The notes beneath the pieces were generated by a model. That model did not search any database. It saw only the letters and a program-made list of their open reading frames with translations, and was not told the DNA's origin. A stretch of DNA of 64,000 bases from G963674685 sp964591275. GTDB taxonomy: Bacteria > Lernaellota > Lernaellaia > JACKCT01. This document shows positions 51,557-60,879 of this stretch, one piece after another. The stretch lies in contig CAZQAE010000025.1 of assembly GCA_964591275.1 (NCBI GenBank), forward strand, positions 4,777 through 68,776. The letters run 5' to 3'. A program made the position numbers and the translations under genes. Within the stretch, counting starts at the first letter, position 1. Every line of letters starts with the position of its first letter.

Positions 51557-53287
51557 TTATTTTGATGAGTGAGCTTGGCCAAGTGTCTCCGCAGCCCTTT
51601 TCACAAAGCCGGACAAGCCCAGTTGCATAACAATCTGCCGCATCGGAATGACCCGATGCAACTCTTCCAGTGTGGTGATCCCCATCTCCGTTTTCCTCAA
51701 ACCATCGACCACAAGCGGAGTCATTCCCTTTTCCAGGGCGTTTTCGAGAATGTCATCCAAAGACCTTGCGTCGTAAATCATTTTCTGCGTTTGGTGATCA
51801 ATAACAAAAAGTTCGAAAAGCCCGATTCTCCCTCGATAACCTGTGTGGTTGCAGTAATCGCATCCCTTCCCGTGAATGAATTTGTCCATATTAAGGTGTT
51901 TTTTGAAAGGGCTGAGGGAATTTTCGCTAGGAACATATTCCTCCCGGCAGTTTTCGCATACGCGCCTGACGAGCCGCTGGGATAATACACCCAAAAGTGA
52001 AGAGCCGATCAGGTCGTAATCCAATCCAAGGACATTGAGTCGCGAGATAGTGCTGACGGAATCGTTGGTGTGCAAGGTGGACAATACCAGGTGCCCGGTC
52101 TGCGCGGCCTTGACGGCGACATCTGCGGTCGGCTCATCGCGTATCTCTCCGATCAGAAGAATATCGGGATCGTGCCGCAGAAAAGCCCTGGCCATATCGG
52201 AAAAGCCGAATTTATTCGTGACCTGCTTTTGGCTGACGCCCTCGATGTTGTACTCGATAGGATCTTCGGCGGACAGAATCTTGTTGTGCGGTGTATTGAT
52301 TTCCTTCAGCGAGGCGTAGAGCGTTGTCGTTTTTCCCGATCCCGTTGGGCCGGTGACGAGAATCATTCCTTGCGGATTGTGGATCATCTTGCGAAATATT
52401 ATCAGGTCGTCGCTGGTGAATCCTAAAAGCTCCAGATTTATAGGAGCCATGGATTTGTCCAGAACGCGCAGAACGACTTCTTCCCCGTACGGGCCGGGGA
52501 GAATGGAAATACGGAAGGGAACATCGTAGTCACGGCGTCCGCGCAAGGTTCTGATTAGAATGCGTCCGTCCTGCGGTCCGCGATGTTCGGATATGTCCAG
52601 GCTGGACATCACCTTCAGGCGATTAACGACTTCATTGACGTTGTCTTTGTTTATGCCGGTTTCCGTTTCATACAAAAGTCCATCAAGCTTGATACGAATC
52701 GTTACTGCTCGGCGCTCATTTTCGATATGGATGTCCGTTGCGCCGCGACGTACGGAATCGAGGAGAAGCGTATTGACCAGGTCCACGGCGGAGGTCGTCT
52801 TTTTCGTCCGCGTTGAAGTTCGGCTTTTTTTGGAAACTTCCGAATTTGGCGAATGGGCCTTGTCCGAAGACGATTCGTCTGACAGTTGGATTTCCGGCTG
52901 CTTTTTCCCCTGGGGCTCCGGGGACTTTTCGTAACGCGAAACCGAATCCTGGGGCTCGGCCATGGTGGCGGGGGCGATGCCGAAGGCGTGGTTGAGCGCT
53001 TTGGTCAGATCTTCCGTGGACAGTTTGACCGTAATAATTTTTCGGGGGCTGAACTTCCGCTGAATTGTATCGAGGTTGTCAACGTTTTTCGGGTCCGCCA
53101 TTCCCACGTGAATGGGGTCGTCTGAGGTCTCGCTCACGACGTCGAGGATAATCGAAGCAGTGGAATAGCAAAAGAGTTGCGGCATCATCCTGGCGCTGTC
53201 AGGGTCTATTATATGGTCGCCGATTTTCAGAACTTCAATGTCCATTTCGTCACTTTCTGTCGATTTCGCCATATTTTTATTGTCCAT
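51557..53287 (-). CDS. GspE/PilB-family type II/IV secretion ATPase
   Basis: This 576-residue ATPase powers pilus or type II secretion assembly. It has Walker A GPTGSGKT at 313-320, an Asp box in LSAEDPIE near 339, Walker B DPDILLIGEIRD at 373-384, a His box LSTLHTND and the zinc-binding cysteines C444, C447, C476 and C479. The N-terminal ~160 residues are variable, with a Ser/Lys-rich linker. No pilin or other secretion genes are beside it, so its machine lies elsewhere. Its start overlaps the end of the CpsB-like gene. Confidence 0.9.
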   Translation of the reverse strand: MDNKNMAKSTESDEMDIEVLKIGDHIIDPDSARMMPQLFCYSTASIILDVVSETSDDPIHVGMADPKNVDNLDTIQRKFSPRKIITVKLSTEDLTKALNHAFGIAPATMAEPQDSVSRYEKSPEPQGKKQPEIQLSDESSSDKAHSPNSEVSKKSRTSTRTKKTTSAVDLVNTLLLDSVRRGATDIHIENERRAVTIRIKLDGLLYETETGINKDNVNEVVNRLKVMSSLDISEHRGPQDGRILIRTLRGRRDYDVPFRISILPGPYGEEVVLRVLDKSMAPINLELLGFTSDDLIIFRKMIHNPQGMILVTGPTGSGKTTTLYASLKEINTPHNKILSAEDPIEYNIEGVSQKQVTNKFGFSDMARAFLRHDPDILLIGEIRDEPTADVAVKAAQTGHLVLSTLHTNDSVSTISRLNVLGLDYDLIGSSLLGVLSQRLVRRVCENCREEYVPSENSLSPFKKHLNMDKFIHGKGCDYCNHTGYRGRIGLFELFVIDHQTQKMIYDARSLDDILENALEKGMTPLVVDGLRKTEMGITTLEELHRVIPMRQIVMQLGLSGFVKRAAETLGQAHSSK

Positions 53288-53996
53288 CGCGAAGCACCGC
53301 TTGCGGGTTGTCTCTTAAAAGCATCGACGCAACCTTTTCTCCCCAGGTCATTTTTAATTCTTTTACACCGGCCATGTAGATCGGCGCAAGCCAGGAGGCG
53401 CCATGCACATCGCCGGCGGCGCAAAAAGCGAGTTCTTTATCGAGGACAAAGCGGACCGTCTTGGCGACTGAAGTTCCGTACATTCCAACAAGGCTCCCCA
53501 GATTGACTTGAAGCAGGAATCCCATTTCACGGAGTTTAAAAGCTTTGGCGGGTTTTTCGGCGATTTCTCGATAGCGTTCGACGTGAGCGAGAATGGGAAT
53601 ATAACCTTTGAGGCGTATCCTAAAGGCGACCTCAGGCAGAAAGTTCGGAATCTGCATCAGAGGCATTTCCACCAATAGATATCGCCCGTTCGCCAGCGTC
53701 TCGACGCCGGTGTCCAGCTTTGGAAGAAAGGTTTCGTCCAGATAATATTCCGCGCCATTGTGAAGACGGATATCGATCCCGGCTTCATCAAGAAGAAGCT
53801 CCAGTTGCCCTATCTTCTCTGCGGCTTTTTCCCGGGATGCGTCGTAAACACCCGACATGAGGTGGCGTGTCATGACCAGATCGCCAAACCCCGCTTTTTT
53901 TGCAAAAGAAAAACATTCCAGGGCTTCAGCGGTGCTTTTGACGCCGTCATCAACGCCGGGTAGCAAATGGGAATGAATATCGATGTATCCGCTCAT
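53277..53996 (-). CDS. CpsB/YwqE-type tyrosine-protein phosphatase (PHP fold)
   Basis: The 239-residue protein has the family motif DIHSHLLPGVDDG at 6-18, the ILAHVERY segment and GDVHG near the end, which form the metal site. Such enzymes remove phosphate from tyrosine on capsule or exopolysaccharide kinases. In this copy the second motif reads VMTRHLMSG, where many relatives have a TPH, so one metal ligand may differ in context. No capsule genes are adjacent. It lies between the Nuo-like genes and the GspE-like gene and overlaps both. Confidence 0.85.
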   Translation of the reverse strand: MSGYIDIHSHLLPGVDDGVKSTAEALECFSFAKKAGFGDLVMTRHLMSGVYDASREKAAEKIGQLELLLDEAGIDIRLHNGAEYYLDETFLPKLDTGVETLANGRYLLVEMPLMQIPNFLPEVAFRIRLKGYIPILAHVERYREIAEKPAKAFKLREMGFLLQVNLGSLVGMYGTSVAKTVRFVLDKELAFCAAGDVHGASWLAPIYMAGVKELKMTWGEKVASMLLRDNPQAVLRDGQ

Positions 53997-54574
53997 TGTT
54001 CTTTAACGACCTCGGAGGCTTTTGCAATCTGGTCACTAGATTCCGCGAAAAGCATACGCGACGCAACATAAAAGAGGCAAATCTGGGAAAAAGCCGTTAA
54101 GGCGGCCAGTTGGTGAAGTCTTCCGTTGATCAGAGCGGACAGGACTTCGATGTGAGCAAAAAATCCCGGCAGAGGCGGCGCGGCGCCGATAATCAACCAT
54201 GCGAAGGCGCATAGGCCTCTCGAAAAAGCTGCGTTGTTGTTTTTGAATAGGAACAAGGCGGCAAATGCTGGGATGCCAAACAAGCCATGGAGTCGCTCGG
54301 CGGCCAAAGCGTGTCCCGGCTCACGCAATACAACCGCTCCCAGCGCGACCCACTGAAAAAGCCAGACGAAAAATACGGCCACCAGAGTTCTGTCCGAATC
54401 CTTGAGCCCGACAGCGATAAGAGAGCTCAGGATCAGCCCGGCAGCGACCGCCGAATAGATAAAGGGCGTCCAAGTGACTCTCGTTTCGAATCCATCGCCA
54501 ACAGCCCAAGCCATAAACAGTCGGGCGCAAAGGCTCAGGGCGATGAACGTAAAGAAGGGGAAGTATTTGCTCAT
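53993..54574 (-). CDS. Short NuoN-like antiporter-family membrane protein
   Basis: This 193-residue protein has about six membrane segments. The segment AWLIIGAAPPLPGFFAHIEVL matches the conserved PPLPGFF region of NuoN/NuoM-type antiporter subunits, but the protein is far shorter than the ~480 of NuoN and lacks the earlier helices with the Lys/Glu channel. It overlaps its neighbours by 4 bases on each side. It appears to be a C-terminal remnant or specialised subunit of the Nuo-like set. Confidence 0.55.
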   Translation of the reverse strand: MSKYFPFFTFIALSLCARLFMAWAVGDGFETRVTWTPFIYSAVAAGLILSSLIAVGLKDSDRTLVAVFFVWLFQWVALGAVVLREPGHALAAERLHGLFGIPAFAALFLFKNNNAAFSRGLCAFAWLIIGAAPPLPGFFAHIEVLSALINGRLHQLAALTAFSQICLFYVASRMLFAESSDQIAKASEVVKEQ

Positions 54575-56127
54575 GGCGCCTTGTCCAGGAGCATCGGGGG
54601 CTTTTTATTCGCACCGGAGTCCGTGGGGTCTTCCACCGCACGCACCGGCTCCTCAATAACTCTCGCCATGGTGCGCCGGTGGCGAAGTTCTTCGCACAAC
54701 CGATCCACGGAAGGGCTAATCCGGGAAAGGACCACGCCCGGAAAAACACCGAGGGCGACAATGATAATCAATATGGCGACCATTGGGGCGGATTCTTCGA
54801 AGCGCAGTCGCGGCGTCTGCACTGTGGTTGCGGTCGCCTTTTGGCCAAAGGCGCGCCACGGCAGCGTCAGAAGAGATCCGGAAATTGTCGCCATGCCCAA
54901 TGCCGCCGTCGCAGCCATGACCGGATGCGATCTGAAGGAGCCGCCAAGGGTTAGGATATTGCCAACGAAGCCGGTCGTGCCGGGCAATCCGATAATGCCC
55001 AGAATGGCGATAAAGGCCATTGTCGCCAGGCGCGGCATTTTTAGGGCAATGATTTCCGGCGGGGGATTTCCTCTTTTGTCCAGGGCGACAAGCATCATGC
55101 ACACCGAGGCAAATGCCAGCCCCTGTGTGCTGAGAATAAACACGGCGCCGGCCACGGCGGGGCGCGTTGCGCTCACCACGCCCACAATGGCCAGACTGGC
55201 GACCACCGCTCGGGCGCGGGTCAGAATCTGCGCCGGTGAACGGCGAAAAAAAGCGATCAGGCCCATATGCGTAAGGCCCAGGGCGGCCATAGCGCCAACC
55301 AGTGTCCAGAAGACGGGGGAAACGGCTGGAAACATCGGCATGGCGAAGCGAATAAATCCATATATTGCAACCAAGGAGACCAAGGCGAACAAGGTGGTCG
55401 CCGAGGCGGGATCGGATTCATCGCTGATTTCCATGAACCATCCGTGCATCGGAACCAGCGGAACTCGAGACCCAAGCGTCACGCAATACGCCGACGCCAA
55501 CAGCAATTGAATTTCCGGCGAAAATTCCAAGGTCGCCTCGATCAAGTCCGCCGGCAGAAAACCCGGTCCACCGGCCTTCCAATGAATCGCAAGTACAGCC
55601 AGCAGCATGGGAGCGCCGGTTACGGCTTGCATAATAAATGCCCGACGCACGGCGCCAAAAAGTCTTCGCCCTTTCAGGGCGATGGAAAACAGGTTCAGCG
55701 ACAGCGCGCTTTCCATAAAAATGATGAAAAGCAACAGGTCTTTGGCAAATAAAGCCCCGAGGGAGCACGATAAGGCCCCCAGCAGCAAAAGCATTGATGA
55801 CAAGGGGCCGGCGGTGCTCACGAAAAACGCCATCGTCGTTAAAACAACCGCTGAAAGGGCCGGCAGCAGGTTGATGCCGTCGGCCGCGGGGGCGTAGATC
55901 ATCGCCCATTGTCCGCTAATGAGAAGGGGCTCCTCAATGATCCAAAGAGACTTGGGATCATCGAATTTCGGTTGATAACTAAAGCATTGCCATAAGATGA
56001 TGCCTGTCAGAACCATCAGAAAGACGCGGGCGACCCAAAATCCCGTCGCCGGTCGAATCCGGGAAAGAGCCGCTGCGGCCACTCCCGCCGTCAATGGCAA
56101 AATTGTGATAATACTTAACCAACGCAC
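54571..56127 (-). CDS. NuoM-like antiporter-family membrane protein
   Basis: This ~518-residue protein has about 14 membrane segments in the NuoM/MrpD pattern. The FIIFMESALSLNL segment holds the conserved glutamate of helix 5 and VPLVPMHGWFMEI matches the VPLFPFHTWLPDAH region, but the lysine before VP is Arg and the following acidic and histidine residues differ, so proton transfer may be changed. I take the GTG at 56127 with GAGG upstream; an ATG at 56166 would overlap the previous gene. No nuoA-J or hydrogenase genes are nearby. Confidence 0.7.
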   Translation of the reverse strand: MRWLSIITILPLTAGVAAAALSRIRPATGFWVARVFLMVLTGIILWQCFSYQPKFDDPKSLWIIEEPLLISGQWAMIYAPAADGINLLPALSAVVLTTMAFFVSTAGPLSSMLLLLGALSCSLGALFAKDLLLFIIFMESALSLNLFSIALKGRRLFGAVRRAFIMQAVTGAPMLLAVLAIHWKAGGPGFLPADLIEATLEFSPEIQLLLASAYCVTLGSRVPLVPMHGWFMEISDESDPASATTLFALVSLVAIYGFIRFAMPMFPAVSPVFWTLVGAMAALGLTHMGLIAFFRRSPAQILTRARAVVASLAIVGVVSATRPAVAGAVFILSTQGLAFASVCMMLVALDKRGNPPPEIIALKMPRLATMAFIAILGIIGLPGTTGFVGNILTLGGSFRSHPVMAATAALGMATISGSLLTLPWRAFGQKATATTVQTPRLRFEESAPMVAILIIIVALGVFPGVVLSRISPSVDRLCEELRHRRTMARVIEEPVRAVEDPTDSGANKKPPMLLDKAP

Positions 56128-56140
56128 AATATCATCCTCG

Positions 56141-57262
56141 TTAGCGTCCGACCTTGAAATAAACACTCATTGCAATCATGACGCCGACTGCCGCGATGCC
56201 CATCCAGCCTCGTGCGGTCGTGGTCCAGGTTGCCATCAGTTTGCCGATGTATAACGGAATTTTAATGATCTCGTGCGCGCCTGACCGGAAGACCCTTTGG
56301 TCGAGATATTGATCGAAAAAGGACGCGACGCCGGCGTGCACAGATTTTGAAAGCGACGGAAGTCTCCACCGAGTTTTTTTCGGATCAAAAACGGAGTACG
56401 CGATATTGGCGATGCACCATCCTCCCAGGGCGATGACGCAGACGGCAAATATCCAGACGGGAATCAATCCAACCAGATCGCTAAGCCGATAACTCAGATA
56501 TATGGTTGCCGAAAAGGGGCAGATGGCGTTGAGAAGTCCAGGACCGGTTCTCAAACCGACGCCCAAAAGAAGGAGGACGGCGCCGAACATGGCCTCGTTT
56601 ATCGACGGCGGCCGCGCAACCGCCAGGGCGGCGATTCGTTCGTATTGAAGAGTTCCCAAAGCGCCGAAAATACAAAACAAACCCAACAGGGCAAAGGCGT
56701 TGCCGAATCCATGCGTCAGCAGAATGCGCGCCGACCGATGGCCGATTTCGGATTCATCGCCTGAGCGCATGGCCGCGATGGCGACCAGGGGAGCGATAGC
56801 CGCCAGCGCGGCGAAAACCGGGATGAGATTGTCGGCGAGGATGAACAAAAGGCAGGCGGCCAGAATCACGCTGGACGCGCCGCGAATTTTCGGATCCCGA
56901 CCGGCCATAGTATTTCGAATCTGAAGCAGCAGCGTGCCAATAATGACAATGCCGCATAAAATTCCGGCTTCGGTGTCCATGCGAAGAGTAATTCCGGCCG
57001 TTAAAGGCTCCACGCTGAACCAGTTTCCCCAATCGACAAAAAGCTGCATGGCGCCCAGGGGAAGATGGAATCGACGATAAACGATAAGCGCCATGACCGC
57101 GAAGGCGGCGATGTCGGAAAACAGGGCCGCATGCCGCAAAATCCGGTTCCGAACCCTGTCTCTTTTTCCCGTCAGAGCCGAAAGAAATCCGCCGACAAGC
57201 GGCACAATGCAAAGGAGAATCATGAGAATGTCAAAATCAAGGCTCTGGACGATGATTCGCAT
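56141..57262 (-). CDS. NuoL-like antiporter-family membrane protein, shortened
   Basis: This 373-residue protein has about nine to ten membrane segments. The stretch RMDTEAGILCGIVIIGTLLLQI corresponds to the early NuoL region and GLRTGPGLLNAICPFSATIYL to the middle part, but the canonical Glu and Lys channel residues are not all recognisable. The C-terminus keeps a lateral-helix-like tail. It is short for NuoL (~600). With the two genes downstream it forms a NuoL/M/N-like set without the rest of complex I. Confidence 0.6.
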   Translation of the reverse strand: MRIIVQSLDFDILMILLCIVPLVGGFLSALTGKRDRVRNRILRHAALFSDIAAFAVMALIVYRRFHLPLGAMQLFVDWGNWFSVEPLTAGITLRMDTEAGILCGIVIIGTLLLQIRNTMAGRDPKIRGASSVILAACLLFILADNLIPVFAALAAIAPLVAIAAMRSGDESEIGHRSARILLTHGFGNAFALLGLFCIFGALGTLQYERIAALAVARPPSINEAMFGAVLLLLGVGLRTGPGLLNAICPFSATIYLSYRLSDLVGLIPVWIFAVCVIALGGWCIANIAYSVFDPKKTRWRLPSLSKSVHAGVASFFDQYLDQRVFRSGAHEIIKIPLYIGKLMATWTTTARGWMGIAAVGVMIAMSVYFKVGR

Positions 57263-57407
57263 GGCTACCCGATGAAGCGACCCTTAAAACGGGGTCGGTC
57301 GTGTGAGCACAACTCCCGCCATTGTTCGCAAATGACAAAACGCCGCCCGGGCGACTTTCACGATCAACCTCGGCGGCGATAAATTTATCGTTAAATGGAA
57401 AATATGG

Positions 57408-57716
57408 CTACTTCGGAGATACCAGAAGCGTAACCATGCCGCGATCAAATTTTACGGCTTTGACACGAACATTTACGCCCTGATCGGTTGCAAAATCCCC
57501 CAGATTCAGGGGCCGAAGCTTCGCGGCGGCGTCAACCAGACGGCGCGTATGCCGAATGCTGAAATATACATTGCCGAAATCCGTGGAAACGGAATATCGC
57601 TCAAGAATAGTGCCAATGAGTACATCGACTTCCTGGCTTTGTTCGGCAACGGCTGTCGAGGCAAACGCCACGCCCAATGCCAGAACCACAACCAACGTTA
57701 AAGCTACTGTACGCAT
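57408..57716 (-). CDS. Small secreted protein, unknown function
   Basis: The 102-residue protein has a signal peptide (MRTVALTLVVVLALGVAFA, cleaved near VAEQ). The mature part of ~75 residues is probably beta-rich. It has a strong ribosome site (GGGGAGG) before the ATG at 57716; an ATG at 57743 is too far from a good site. No family recognised. It ends about 145 bases before the Nuo-like set begins. Confidence 0.65.
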   Translation of the reverse strand: MRTVALTLVVVLALGVAFASTAVAEQSQEVDVLIGTILERYSVSTDFGNVYFSIRHTRRLVDAAAKLRPLNLGDFATDQGVNVRVKAVKFDRGMVTLLVSPK

Positions 57717-57951
57717 CTCGCCTCCCCGGCCCGAATCGGCCAATCGAGTTTTTTCCTTAATCCACTAAAAGTTTGTATCATTTGATTCCAATGACCGTCA
57801 AGTTGCGAAAAATAAAAAACCCTATTCCCAAACGGCCATCGAAGAGCCCTAAAACTTTCGTTACCATTCACTGACTTTTGCGTGAGCGCGTCCTTGAATG
57901 GGATGGCTGTCTGTGATAATTTCTACGCCGGGTTATTTAGGCGGCGATTTT

Positions 57952-59487
57952 ATGACATTTACCTCCCTTCCTTTTATCATTCTTATCGCCGTCAGCCTGT
58001 CGGGGTACTGGCTGCTGCGACCGTATCGAACGGCGCGCACGCTGGCGCTGGTGCTGGCCAGCTATGTTTTCTACGCTGCGGCCAATCCCTGGTACTTGAT
58101 CCTGCTTTTTTTCATTTCGTGCGTGGATTACCTGCTGGGAACAAAAATCAGCGCGGCCAGGACTCCTCGCAGCCGAAAACTCTTTTTGGCTTTGAGCATT
58201 GTGTCGAGCCTGACGGCCCTTGTAATCTTCAAATACATCAACTTTCTCGTGAACATCCCGGCGGACATCGCGGCGCAGTTCGGCGCCGAGTGGTCGCGCT
58301 TTGACCTGAACGTTCCTTTCCCCCTGGGCATATCCTTCTACGTCTTTCAAACCATCAGCTACGTGGTGGATGTTTATCGAAAAAAGATGCCGCCCTGCGA
58401 CCGTTTCATTGATTACCTGCTCTACATCTCCTTTTTCCCGCGCATCGTCGCGGGACCGATCATCCCGGCGGGGCAATTCTTTCCGCAGCTCGCCGAGAAA
58501 CCGGTTCTGACGCGGGAGAAATTCGGCATGGCGCTTTTTCGGATCGTCCTGGGACTGGTGAAAAAACTGGTCATCGCCGAATACATCAAACTCAACCTGG
58601 TGGATCGCGCCTTCGACCTGCCGATGTTTTTCTCCGCCACCGAGATGTTTGTAGCCTGCTGGGCCTCTGTCCTGCAGTTGTACTGCGACTTTTCCGGCTA
58701 CATGGACATCATCATCGGATTGGCGATGCTCTATGGCCTTTCGCTGCCCGAAAACTTCATCTTCCCCTTAAAATCGCGCAACGTCCGAGCCCTTTTCCGA
58801 AAATGGCACATCACCCTTTCCGCCTGGCTGCGCGATTACTGTTTCATTTCCCTGGGCGGCAGCCGCGTGTCTTCTCAGTGGAAACTTCACAGAAACCTGC
58901 TCATTACCATGTTTCTGATGGGCGTGTGGCACGGTCCCTACTGGAACTACGTATTGCATGGCGTTTACTACGCCGTTTGGATGAGCGCCACGCATATGAT
59001 CCAGGGAAAGGGCGGCCCGGTGGACTATGAACCTGGCGAATCGAAAATCAAGTTCGCTTCGACCGTGGCGCTCAACATGCTGTTTTTCACCGGCGCTGTC
59101 ACCATGTATCGCTGCTCGGACATGGGAAACTATTTCGACATTCTCAGCCGCCTGTGGCCTTTTGTTCTGGCTTTCCCGCCGGTGTTTCTTGTTTTGTTTT
59201 TCGTTGCTATCGCCGGCGGCGCCGAGGCGTGGCCGTGGATTCAGGAGCAGGGAGAGTTTTTTGAAACGGCCTTTTTCAGTGTCTCGAACATGCCTTTGGG
59301 CGTGGTTGGGATAATCGCGCTGGCCATGGCGGGCGCATATTTCCCGGCGAATTGGTATGATCGCATCCGAAAGGGTTTCGCACGCCTTCCCATCTGGGTT
59401 CAGCTTCTATTAGCGGCGGTCGCGGCCTTCGGCATATATAAGGCTACGGCTTTCGAGGTAACGTCCTTCGAATATCAGCGTTTTTAA
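57952..59487 (+). CDS. MBOAT-family O-acyltransferase (AlgI/DltB-like)
   Basis: This ~511-residue membrane protein transfers acyl groups, usually acetyl, across the inner membrane for polysaccharide O-acetylation. It has the N-terminal MTFTSLPFIILIA start, LGISFYVFQTISYVVDVYR, the FRKWHITLSAWLRDYCFI core and the catalytic-type His in MGVWHGPYWNYVLHGVYY. I take the ATG at 57952, as the family starts there; an ATG at 57898 is in frame. The SGNH gene 17 bases downstream is its likely partner. Confidence 0.9.
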   Translation: MTFTSLPFIILIAVSLSGYWLLRPYRTARTLALVLASYVFYAAANPWYLILLFFISCVDYLLGTKISAARTPRSRKLFLALSIVSSLTALVIFKYINFLVNIPADIAAQFGAEWSRFDLNVPFPLGISFYVFQTISYVVDVYRKKMPPCDRFIDYLLYISFFPRIVAGPIIPAGQFFPQLAEKPVLTREKFGMALFRIVLGLVKKLVIAEYIKLNLVDRAFDLPMFFSATEMFVACWASVLQLYCDFSGYMDIIIGLAMLYGLSLPENFIFPLKSRNVRALFRKWHITLSAWLRDYCFISLGGSRVSSQWKLHRNLLITMFLMGVWHGPYWNYVLHGVYYAVWMSATHMIQGKGGPVDYEPGESKIKFASTVALNMLFFTGAVTMYRCSDMGNYFDILSRLWPFVLAFPPVFLVLFFVAIAGGAEAWPWIQEQGEFFETAFFSVSNMPLGVVGIIALAMAGAYFPANWYDRIRKGFARLPIWVQLLLAAVAAFGIYKATAFEVTSFEYQRF

Positions 59488-59504
59488 ACGAGAGGGGGAA
59501 ATCA

Positions 59505-60857
59505 ATGCATCGGAATCCAAGCCGGACAGGCCGAAGAATCATCCTGATTTCGGCCATGGCGATAATCACTGTTTTCGGGCAGGGGTTTTTCCTTAGCGCA
59601 CTCGCCCAAAGCGCCGGAGCTATTGTCGGACAGCTCAGCGCCGAGCGCGCCGCTAAAACCCTGGCCATTGAGGATCCGGCGGGCGTAAAGCCCATGGATG
59701 CGTTTTACGCCTCCCTGGCGCGAACAGCCTTGAAGCAGCCCGGAGCGATCACGCGCGTCGCGCACTACGGCGCCTCCATTATCGAAATGGACCTCATCTC
59801 CGGTCCGATGCGTCGGCTACTCCAAAAAAAATGGGGCGACAGCGGACACGGTTTCGTGCATGTCAGCCGCCCGCAACCGTGGTATAAACCCTTCGATTTG
59901 ATTCACAAACCGAGCGCTTCCTGGATAGCCTTCGCCCTGTACGAAAAGAGCGCCGACCGACGCTTTGGCTACGGCGGCACGGTTTCCCTGGCCTTCAAAC
60001 CCAATGCAAAATCCAAAATTGGAACGCTAAAAAGGGGGCACCTGGGCACAAAGGTGTCTCGCTTCGAAATCCTTTTTCCCATGGAGCCGGCAGGCGGATT
60101 GTTGGAACTGAAGATGGACGGGAAAAAGCTGGGCGCCGTCAATACAGTCTCCTCGTCTCCCGAAGACGCCTGGGCTCAAATCCGCGTTCCCGATGGGCGT
60201 CATCTTCTGGAACTGAACGCCAAGACCAAAAATATTCGCGCTTATGGCGTCATTTTAGAGCGTGATGAGCCCGGCGTTGTTTACGACAGCTTGGGCGTTA
60301 ACGGAATCGGCATCGCCGCATACCAAAACGTGGACAAAAACTGCTGGATTGGCCAATTGCGTCATCGGAATCCAAACTTGGTGATCCTTGGCTTCGGCAC
60401 AAACGAAGCCCGGTTCAATACCGATTCCATGCAATTCAAACAAAACATACTGGGCGTCATTTCCACCGTGCGGCGAGCGCTGCCAGGCGTTTCGATTCTC
60501 CTGTTGGGCCCTGTGGACACGGCGACAAAAAAGGGATTCAAACTTGTCAGTCAGCCGTTGCTGCCCAAGATCGTCGCCGGCCAGCGCGAGGCGGCGGCGC
60601 AGGCGAAGGTCGCTTATTGGTGCATGTTCGAAGCCATGGGCGGACCGGGGACAGCGGCCAAATGGTATGCGGCGAAACCGCGTTTGACCGCAGGTGATTT
60701 GATTCATCCCACGCCCAAGGGCGGCGAAGTTCTCGCTGGTCTTTTCTACAACGCGTTGATGCAGGGTTTCGCTGAGTACCTTGAAGAAAACGGCCTGCCG
60801 AAAGGACCGCCGCCGACCGGCCCCGCGGATCCGCTACGGAAAGTGGAAATACAATAA
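59505..60857 (+). CDS. SGNH/GDSL-like hydrolase, partner of the MBOAT protein
   Basis: This 450-residue exported protein has a signal-anchor (about 10-35) and three SGNH marks: nucleophile S91 in HYGASI, the Asn in GFGTNEA in the middle, and D-X-X-H in DLIHPTPKGG near the C-terminus. Its size and pairing with an MBOAT gene match AlgJ/AlgX or PatB-type acetyl transferases that complete O-acetylation in the periplasm. GAGGGGG precedes the ATG. The polysaccharide is unknown and no synthase is beside it. Confidence 0.85.
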   Translation: MHRNPSRTGRRIILISAMAIITVFGQGFFLSALAQSAGAIVGQLSAERAAKTLAIEDPAGVKPMDAFYASLARTALKQPGAITRVAHYGASIIEMDLISGPMRRLLQKKWGDSGHGFVHVSRPQPWYKPFDLIHKPSASWIAFALYEKSADRRFGYGGTVSLAFKPNAKSKIGTLKRGHLGTKVSRFEILFPMEPAGGLLELKMDGKKLGAVNTVSSSPEDAWAQIRVPDGRHLLELNAKTKNIRAYGVILERDEPGVVYDSLGVNGIGIAAYQNVDKNCWIGQLRHRNPNLVILGFGTNEARFNTDSMQFKQNILGVISTVRRALPGVSILLLGPVDTATKKGFKLVSQPLLPKIVAGQREAAAQAKVAYWCMFEAMGGPGTAAKWYAAKPRLTAGDLIHPTPKGGEVLAGLFYNALMQGFAEYLEENGLPKGPPPTGPADPLRKVEIQ

Positions 60858-60879
60858 CTCGCGCGCGACGGAAAAATAA

